A stretch of 40,799 bases of DNA from Chara braunii (taxonomy: Eukaryota; Streptophyta; Charophyceae; Charales; Characeae), in the NCBI GenBank assembly GCA_003427395.1, contig BFEA01000125.1, positions 1,012,194 to 1,052,992 of the forward strand, read 5' to 3'. Below the pieces are notes generated by a model. It was not told the DNA's origin, did no database searches, and saw only the letters and a program-made list of their open reading frames with translations. This document shows positions 33,887 to 40,799 of this stretch, in pieces. Position numbers and translations under genes: made by a program. Numbering within the stretch: position 1 is the first letter of the stretch; every line of letters starts with the position of its first letter.

Positions 33887-35895
33887 TCAGGGTATTGAGA
33901 GGTCCTGTGCTTGGTGTTGTTGCACCATTAGCACCAGCCGTCGCGGCCACGCCGCTTGTATTCCGCCTCGGTCAAGTGAAACTTGACCCATGGTGCTGGC
34001 TTTCCGTTTCCGGCCGGCGATGCGGTTTTCGGCTTCCCATTTCCTCGGGACTTGTTGTTGCTTCGCGGCTGGACAGCAGCCACCTGATCTCTCTCACGTG
34101 ACGCTTGGGTGGCTGTCGGGTCTTCCACAATGTTGTCCGATTGGACTGCAGTGAACTGCTGCGGTCGTGGACTAGTTTTCACCTTCTCCACATAGGTTGG
34201 CTGCCACGTTGAATTGTCGTGTGCACAAGCAGTTATCGGGTAGCTGAAAATTCAAGAATGAAAATTCTGAAGTGAGAGTTTTGGGCAATCTAAAAATCCT
34301 GAATGGTCCTGAAGTGGTGAAAGGTCCGAAGACCCTGAAAACCACCTGTTTAGGCAGACTGGATCCTGAAGTGGTAAAGGGTGTCCTGAAGTGGTCAAAT
34401 GAGAGTTTTGGGCAATGTGAAAATCCTGAATGGTCCTGCAATGGGGAAAGGTCCGAAGACCATGAAAACCACCCTTCACCACTTGAGGATGCAGCCTGCC
34501 TAAACAGGTGGTTTTCAGGGTCTTCCAATCTTTCACCACTTCAGGATCATTCAGGATTTTCAGACATGAATGGTCCTAAAGTGGTGAAAGGTCCGGAGAC
34601 CCTGAAAACCACATTTTTAGGCAGGCTGCATCTTGAAGTGGTGAAGGGTGTCCTAAAGTGGTGATGAAAAATACGATTGTTGTTAACCTTCTCTCCTCAT
34701 ATGCAGCCGCCGTGTTGGTCTTGATGATCCCCCTCGCCTTGTTCATGATTTCGGCGAAGGTGTTGTACTGCTCGCGATCACCAAGCGTGAGGCTCAAAGC
34801 GGCGCATGATCGGTTGTAGAACTCCCGACGCAGATGCGGAAATGGTAAGTCCAGATCAGGCGTCGCCATGATCTTTTGCCAATCAGTGAGCAAATCACGT
34901 GTCGATGTGTTTCCTAAAGCCATCGTGAAGATGCGGTTGATGGCGAGCGTCGGGGCGTCGCCAACGATGAACCGCTTTTTCCATTCCTTTGTCAGATCCT
35001 CCCAGGAGACTTTCGTGTGAAGGTCGAAGACCTCGACGCGGTGGATGGTTGCCATATGGCTGAGCCAGATCTGGCATCCTCCCTTGAGGTTAAGGAACAG
35101 TGCGCCGATGAACAGATGTTTGAGAACCTCATGAATCCCCAACTCTGTTGTGAATCCTTGTCACCAGACAACCGGGTCCTGATGTGTGCAATCATCGAAC
35201 TTCTCGATCCGGAACGCCGGCATCTTGTAATGCTTTGCCGTGTTGGTGTTGCGATCGAGGTCAGACGGTTGTTGTCGCTGCCTGATCTCGGTCTTCAGTG
35301 TGTCCAGCTGCTGGCTGATGGTGGCTGGCGCCTCGAAGGTGTTGATATCGCCGAGCATTACGACGACGTGGTCGACTCGTTCCTCCAGTTGGCGGGTTGA
35401 GGGTGCACTGCTGGACTCGCCAGCCTCCGGTCTTGGTGCAACTTGCTCCAAGTCCTGCATACGGGAATCAAGTGTCTGTGTTGCATCCTCATGCTGAGCC
35501 TTGTGGGTTCGCATGGCCCGCTGCATATTCGCCAGCTCGGACTGCAGGTGGTTACAAGTGTAAACCAACCGAGTCACGAGTTTGGCCATGAATTCCCTCT
35601 GCTGCTCTTCCGGTGTCGCGTTCTCGTGTCCTTCAGATGGTTCAAAGTGTCAATACTTGAGTCTTTTGATGTTGGTGGTTTCATACCGTTGCAGCAGATC
35701 CTGGGCTTCCTTTCGGCGTGCCTGGGTATCTGCATCTGCTTTGGCCTGAAGCCGCTGCTTCTCAGATGTTACCGCTGCTTCAGCCTGTAGGCGGGCAGCC
35801 TCGGCTGCCAGCTGACGCTGTTCCTCAGCCTCGATCAGTACGAGCTGAGTCTGGAACCGCAGTTGGCCTGGCTTACCCAGAGATGCGTCCGTCAT
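33841..35895 (-). pseudogene. Copy B gag, split by a fold-back element
   Basis: ATG at 35895, matching copy A, and the same terminal TGA at 33843-33841. Removing the 480 bp of inserted element plus duplicated target leaves 1575 nt, an intact multiple of three. The domain order is as in copy A. Stops occur at 35652-35650 (TGG in copy A) and 35163-35161 (TGG in copy A), where the gag core reads DPVVW then stop. A TAA at 33930-33928 falls inside the zinc knuckle, whose last cysteine is also changed to Tyr (33892-33933). The insertion at 34224-34695 separates the gag core from the basic linker and knuckle. The protein is non-functional. Confidence 0.88.
34224..34695 (-). mobile_element. hAT-like fold-back element, copy 3, nested in copy B gag
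   Basis: A 472-bp element in inverse orientation, with terminal CACAAGCAGTTATC on the left and GTTAACCTTCTCTC on the right. Flanks GTCGTGTG (34216-34223) and CTCATATG (34696-34703) are both one to two substitutions from CTCGTGTG, the single uninterrupted site in copy A (26477-26484). The 8-bp duplication is thus confirmed by a paralogous empty site. Internal CCACTTCAGG modules are as in the other two copies, and no transposase is present. The insertion occurred after A and B diverged. Confidence 0.92.
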
Positions 35896-36837
35896 GGTGG
35901 CAGGGCACTGCTGACGTGGCACTGTTGCTTACGTGGCACTGTGACCGACGTGGCACTGCTGACGTCGCACTGTTGCTAACGTGGCACTACTGACATGGCA
36001 CTGTTGCTGACGTGGCACTGTACGAACTCGGAAATGCATGCAAAGGGTGGGTGGGGAGGGAAAACGCAGGTATTGAACCAACCCAACAATACTTTCCTCC
36101 CGGCCCTAATCAACAGATAAAAAATAAATAAAAAAATAAAAGAGGACTACTTCATTTTTATTTTTATTTTTTTTGTATATCTCTCGATCTATTATGAGTG
36201 AGACATGTCAGAGGAGTACTATGAATGAGATCTAGGCTAGGTTCCGCAAAGTTTTGACTTTTACAAAATGCGATCTTGAAAAAAAAAATTTGCGAAATAG
36301 AGTAGAGATGCGATTTCCAGAAAAGAACGAAATCAAGTTTCTGAGAATATGGCAACCTCCGAATATGCCTAACGAAATGTTGGTAGGCTTCGCAAGATTT
36401 CGATTTTCAAAAAAAAATTGCGAGATAGAATGAAAATTCAATTTTCAGAAAAGAATAATTCCGGTTTCCGAGAATATGACCAATTCTATCATTATCCCAA
36501 TATGCCTAGAAAACGAAATACTAACATCAGAAATTTTCAGCTATGTATGCGAAATATCAGAGAAACGAAATGCTACTATCGGAAATTTTTAGACAAAACG
36601 AAATGCGATTTATCAGAAATTTTCAGATATTTGTTACGTGAAAACGAAATACCAATATCTGAAATTTTCAGGTAAAACGAAATGCGAATATAAGAAATTT
36701 TCAGATAGTTGTTGCGAGAAAAAGAAAAGAAAAAAAATCCAGAGATTTGACGAAGTCCTACTTGATTTACTAACGTGTAATCAATAGATCAAGCAAGATG
36801 ACTACTTGATTGAGCGGGCCCTCTGAATGAGAGGCCC
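35896..36837 (-). other. Copy B leader
   Basis: Between primer site and gag. It carries a shorter TGACGTGGCA-type array (35905-36021, about seven units) upstream of gag. Near the primer site, a loose tandem of GAAATTTTCAG / AAACGAAATGC words occurs (36520-36710). No conserved ORF. Confidence 0.8.
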
Positions 36838-36841
36838 GCTC
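36812..36841 (-). repeat. Strong hairpin abutting the primer-binding site
   Basis: On the coding strand GAGCGGGCCTCT and AGAGGGCCCGCTC pair with one bulge around a CATTC loop. Its first four bases are the last four of the primer-binding site. Confidence 0.8.
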
Positions 36842-36849
36842 TGATACCA
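36838..36849 (-). promoter_or_regulatory. Primer-binding site, initiator tRNA-Met type
   Basis: TGGTATCAGAGC on the coding strand, three bases downstream of the 5' LTR end. This is the standard primer-site sequence of many plant gypsy and copia elements, complementary to the 3' end of tRNA-Met. Confidence 0.93.
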
Positions 36850-36852
36850 AAC

Positions 36853-38024
36853 TGTTGCATACTGTAACGGTGCAGACCAGAACAAAAAACCGACCTCTCA
36901 ATACAAAGTACAAGATAGCGCAGCGGAAAACTTAGATACCAATGATCCGAACAATCAATATTGCAATGCAGCCCAGAACATACATCATCATCATCATCCC
37001 CATGGTGCGAAGGGGTCTGGCGCTCACACAGGAGGAATGCGCCAGCCCCTAACCATACACAGACGAAGAAGAGGGGGGGTTAGACGAAGAAGAGGGTAAG
37101 ATGGGAATGCCGTCAACACCAAGTCTTCGACACAAACCCAAATTGTCCCTCATCAAATGTTTGAATCCCAATGTCATGTCTGGATCCAATGTCATCAAGT
37201 TTCAAGTCACAACTCTCTCTCTCTCTGTAGTAGTCTGCTGATACTGAGAAGTCAGATGGTGAGAGGGGAAGAAGAGATGGTGAACTTAGAAGAGGAAGAA
37301 GAAGAACTTTCTCTTTCTCGCTCAGTCCGGTACTAACCTGTGAAGTTGGCGCCTTGATGCAGGTACCTCGAAGATGGAGCTGGAGCTATGGCGCCATAGG
37401 TAAGTCTCGCTGGCCTCCGCCAGCTATCTCTCTCCCACACTATCACTACCACCTACTAGCGCCCAACGCTGAAGACTACCGCTATTGCTATTAGTGCCCA
37501 ACGCTGAAGACTACTGCTAGGGCTAAGCTACCTCCTGCAGCGCTCCTCCTGAGTGTTGCGGGCGAATCCTGAAGACTACTCGTGCCTACTGTCCAACTAC
37601 CTATTTGTGAGGTGCATGGGACTTCTATGTACTACACGGCCTGCCTCCTGACTGCGGGGCGAGGCAGTCCAGGAGGCTGCTCTTGCCAATGCCGCAGGGA
37701 GTTAGGGGCTATCGCTGCAGCTCCTGCTTGAGGCTGTCGTGGGAACAGGCTAAAGATAGCCTGTTCCTGAAACCCTGTTTTTGTGCCCGAGTCTTAGGGT
37801 AGGTCGATCTTATGAGGGTCCGAAAGTGGCCCTCCATTTCAGGCTGAAAAGCCTCAGGGTTGAAAAACCCTATTATAGGCTGAAAACGAAATAGGGCCTG
37901 CAGACCCTCGTTTTCAGTTTCAGGCTGAAACGACATAGGGCCTGTAAGCCCTATTTTCTAGGCTTTAAGGCTGAGAATGCGGGACGGGCCCTGCAGGCCC
38001 GTGTGGCTAGTACGCAGTATGCCA
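36853..38024 (-). repeat. 5' LTR of copy B, 1172 bp
   Basis: Starts TGGCATACTG and ends CAGTATGCAACA on the coding strand, giving TG...CA ends and short terminal inverted repeats. The first 250 bp hold stacked palindromes such as GGGCCTGCAGGGCCC and TTTCAGCCTGAAAC, and a TATA-like CCTATAATAGGG. The promoter position is not otherwise assignable. Confidence 0.92.
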
Positions 38025-38112
38025 CAGAGAGCTAGGCTAGTTGGTATCACAATTGGTCCCGGAGTCGACACAAGTTTCGGTTCCGGGAGTGGGACAAAAT
38101 AGGAGAATAATA
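38025..38112 (+). other. LTR flank with weak tRNA-like character
   Basis: An A-box-like TAGGCTAGTTGGTATC, then GGTCCCGG ... CCGGGAGTGGGAC, which can pair. Too weak for a tRNA call. Confidence 0.2.
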
Positions 38113-38120
38113 ATACTAAT

Positions 38121-38832
38121 CAGGGCGGCCGGTGTTCGGGAGGGCCGAACACCCGAACCCGAACGCCCGGACGTACGGGAGCCTTTGGGGATGTGTTCGA
38201 CCGTTCAGGCTGCACGCTTGAAAAAAAAAAAAAAAAAAAAAAAAAAGGTATGCAAAAAAATAAAATAAACAACATTTGCCTGAGAATTACATCCAAATTC
38301 CTTACCAAATTTAACATAAAAATAAAATACAAAAAATAAATACTAATAAAAAAAACAATAAAAAATAAAAATAAAAATTGAAGAATTAAAATTAGTAAGT
38401 GCGCAAACCCGTTTTTGACATTGTCATTGTTGGTGATTTTTCATTTTATTTGTGGTATAGCCAAATGCCCTAAAATTTTACAGATATGTACTTCACATAA
38501 TACAAAACTCATGAAAAAAGTTTCAAAAATAATAACATTGTTTAAATCCCGAAATAAAATGAAAACAAAAAGTAAAAAGTGAAAAAAGAAAAATAGTGAT
38601 TGGGCGAGCATGTTTTGACACCTCAATCTTTGAAAAATTTTAATGTTTTTTTGGCTTGGCAAAATGACAGGCATGTACCTCACATCATAGAAAACTAGAC
38701 AAGAAAAACAAATCAGAATTTATTTTTTTTTAGGTACCGAAATAGTTTTTTGCAGGGCAAGTTCGGACCCCGAACGCCCGAACGTACGGAGGTCCGTCTA
38801 GGGGCATCCGTACGTACGGGCTGGTAACCTTG
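38121..38832 (+). mobile_element. hAT-like non-autonomous element, second family
   Basis: Flanked by perfect 8-bp direct repeats ATACTAAT (38113-38120 and 38833-38840). Ends are CAGGGCGGCCGG and, inverted, CAAGGTTACCAG, agreeing at 7 of 12 positions including the CA.GG start typical of hAT termini. GC-rich subterminal blocks near both ends share CCGAACGCCCG.ACGTACGG. The core is AT-rich with a poly-A run (38220-38246) and has no transposase ORF. Transposition in trans by an hAT transposase is inferred from family knowledge. Confidence 0.8.
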
Positions 38833-38840
38833 ATACTAAT

Positions 38841-39825
38841 AATAAAAAAACATAAAAAGAAAATAGGGACATGGGACCGAGGGGGAAATGAAATGGGACT
38901 ACCGACACCTCTATGGCCCCGCGGGTTGAGACCGCGTCCGGAACAATCAACAAAACCGAAGAGAATAGTCTCGCTAGGCCCTCGACTCATCATTTTTTTC
39001 GAATTGCTCCGCTGCTCCCTTGTTGCCGACTGCCAGGCTCAATCCCCGTACCTTCATGATGGAAGTCCAATGACGTAACCAATAGTGCTAGGCCCAAGGA
39101 TGGGTATAGCATATGCAACTCTCATTATAAACGGCACCGGCACCGCGGCGGGGTCTAAAAAATGCACGGTGACCACACCTGGACTTACCGATCGAATTCG
39201 TGGTTGGTGAATTTGCGCACTTTGCCATGTAGGGGCTTGGGCAATGTTTGTCACTGGCACACCACCCATCATATTGATGGTATGTCACCACTGGCCTTGG
39301 GCGCCATGCATGCCTAAGCCTCAAAGAAGTGCGCTTTGACCGATAGACATGTCGCGCACGCCGCCCAGTAAAATAAAAAGTCAACTTCTTTCCACACACA
39401 CGTGGTCTACTGCCTGCATCCTTGGCCAAACACGCGAGTGTTGGCACGCCACTTATCCAAACATCGGCTCGCTCCGATTTTGAGGCCGGCGACTGTGCCG
39501 GCGGCTGTGCCTCGACTACGTTGGACGTTGTCAACTATGACTGATACCACGCTGAGTGTGACCTGCAAAAAGTACGCCAAATACCCTTGTAAGTGTATTT
39601 GGTACGACAATGTTATTAGGCGATTCCGCAGCGATCAAGTATTGGTATGTCAGGAGTGAAGGATAGAGGTTCATCAAATGTAAACTATCGGACAAGGTGC
39701 CAATAGCATTGCTGCGTGGTTTGGATCACGTTGCTTACAGGTTGGGTCAGGATGGTCATGTTACCTGCGGATTGCAGACACCTTCCCCCAAGCTAGCACT
39801 ACGCCCCCCGTGCTCAACCTCACCT
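38841..39825. other. No supported gene
   Basis: Ordinary mixed-composition DNA. Overlapping ORFs on both strands (39054-39534) show no domain. Confidence 0.5.
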
Positions 39826-40045
39826 AAGCTGCTACTAGGCCACTGCACAGCTGTCACTCGGGCCTCCCCTTAGCTACTACTGGGCCATTGTCTAAACTGC
39901 AACTGGGCCTCTCCTTAGCTACTACTGGGCCATTGGATCAGCTGCAACTGGCCCTCCCCTTACCTACTGGGCCATTGTCTAGACTGCAACTGGGCCTCGC
40001 CTTCGCTACTACTGGGCCTCCCCTTAGCTGCCACTGGGCCACCCC
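39826..40045 (+). repeat. 45-bp tandem repeat, about 4.5 copies
   Basis: TAGCTACTACTGGGCC recurs near 39826, 39871, 39916 and 39961, then near 40003 after a 3-bp deletion and 40025 as a partial unit. Because 45 is divisible by three, one frame carries a 15-residue peptide repeat, but its apparent start is not an ATG and no gene is supported. Confidence 0.85.
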
Positions 40046-40615
40046 GCCTTTCGTTCCTTACATCTGCCACACACTTCCGGGCTGTGCACCCCCGCCCTCC
40101 AGGTGAGTAAACGAAACCTAGACTATCGGCGGCGTTGGACTGCTCGTCGACACTGATGTAATTCAGGCCTATGCCTCCACCGATTTGGGATGGTCACGGC
40201 ATCACAGTTCTCCGTCACGTCATGGCAGCGGAGGTCGGTCGAGCAGCGCTTCGCGCCAAAAGGCGCTTAGTGACGTCTGTACTGGAGCCCTACCGACGCT
40301 CCCTGCCCGTTTTTTTTGATGTTTTTTGCGCCGTAGTGGGTTGTCAGAGTAGGAGGAAAGGGTCTGTGAAAAGAAGAACCGAAAACCCTTTCCCAACGGC
40401 CCAGAAGAACTGAACAAAACAGGGCCGATGCGGGCCGTCGATCTAAGGGGACTTACGGCCCAGATCGAGCCTTTTTTGAATTCAAACTTGGCCCGAACAT
40501 TCCTGGCGCGGGGCGGGAACAGGACCCCCACGATCGAGCACCCGTTCTCCGCTTGGTCGCCTAAAGGAGGAGGACGGCGTAGACGGCACACGAGGAGGAC
40601 GACGGCGCCATCGTG
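40046..40615. other. No supported gene
   Basis: GC-richer DNA. The open frame on the minus strand (40220-40591) has no recognised domain. Could be upstream of something beyond the window; not testable here. Confidence 0.4.
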
Positions 40616-40799
40616 AGCAGGTGTGCCCCATCTCCCAGCCTCCGCCCCCCCTTCTTCGTCTTCTTCTTCTTTTTCGACTTCCCTCGGCCCGTTCTTCTTC
40701 TTCTTCTTCGACTTCCCTCGGTCCGTTCTTCTTCAACTACTTCTCCTACTTCGCTCATCCCCTTCTTCTTCTTCTTGTGTGTGTGTGTGTGTGTGTGTG
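40616..40799 (+). repeat. Pyrimidine-rich repeat ending in TG microsatellite
   Basis: (TTC)n tracts with a duplicated TTCGACTTCCCTCGG.CCG block (40671-40730), then (TG)n from 40776 to the window end. Confidence 0.95.

Larger units (their letters stand above)
24687..38024 (-). mobile_element. Tandem Ty3/gypsy chromovirus: A interior - LTR - B interior - LTR
   Basis: Two homologous minus-strand retrotransposon interiors are separated by one LTR. B (29844-36852) lies between the middle LTR and the right LTR. A's gag and leader run directly toward the middle LTR, so that LTR is B's 3' LTR and A's 5' LTR. A is truncated at 24687 inside reverse transcriptase and has no left LTR. Leader sequence on the left of the N gap (27960-28411) aligns with B's leader at 36090-36545, and LTR sequence resumes on the right of the gap. 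Such arrays arise by unequal recombination between LTRs. Confidence 0.85.

Noticed and set aside
40500-40520. E2F-like GGGCGGGAA upstream-promoter motif
   Set aside because: A single short match in GC-rich DNA with no gene start identified nearby.

Overview
This is a eukaryotic nuclear window made almost entirely of transposable-element debris and tandem repeats. I find no intact host gene, no rRNA and no tRNA that would fold and function. The pol-type element has a tRNA-Met-type primer site, a zinc-knuckle gag and a chromodomain-like integrase tail, so it is a Ty3/gypsy chromovirus, as found in plants and streptophyte algae. My guess is a large, repeat-rich charophyte genome (Chara-like). 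That rests on recalled protein style and is not proven by the sequence.

Layout. 1-545 is a tandem array of 136-bp palindromes. 546-2368 holds decayed reading frames, including a coiled-coil pseudogene. 2855-3320 is the first copy of a fold-back, hAT-like non-autonomous element. 3441-5375 is dense in hairpins and contains an inverted repeat with pol III-like boxes. About 5490-6285 is a 37-bp minisatellite. 6995-9600 has two dispersed repeats and a decayed gag-like frame with a CCHC zinc knuckle. 9600-14650 is mostly featureless, apart from a tRNA-like stretch (about 12.5 kb) and a 63-64-bp tandem array of tRNA-like units (13.3-13.64 kb). 14663-15222 is a second fold-back element with a perfect 8-bp target duplication and a 60-N gap. 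15.2-19.1 kb is gene-poor. 19172-20466 is a 65-bp satellite. 22.4-23.9 kb carries second copies of the dispersed repeats, followed by a compound microsatellite.

24687-38024 is the main structure. Two related minus-strand chromovirus interiors, A (left, truncated inside reverse transcriptase) and B (right, full length), are arranged as A interior - LTR - B interior - LTR, so the middle LTR serves both. B has LTRs, primer-binding site, polypurine tract, gag and pol in the expected order. Both copies are dead, with many nonsense codons that nearly all look like C-to-T or G-to-A changes. B's gag is also interrupted by a 472-bp fold-back element. Copy A preserves the empty site, which independently confirms the 8-bp target duplication.

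38121-38832 is a different hAT-like non-autonomous element with a perfect 8-bp duplication. The remainder holds a 45-bp tandem repeat (39.83-40.04 kb) and pyrimidine-rich microsatellite DNA running to the window end.

Anything that worked together here did so in the past: gag, protease, reverse transcriptase, RNase H and integrase of one retrotransposon family, and small elements that needed an hAT-type transposase supplied from elsewhere.
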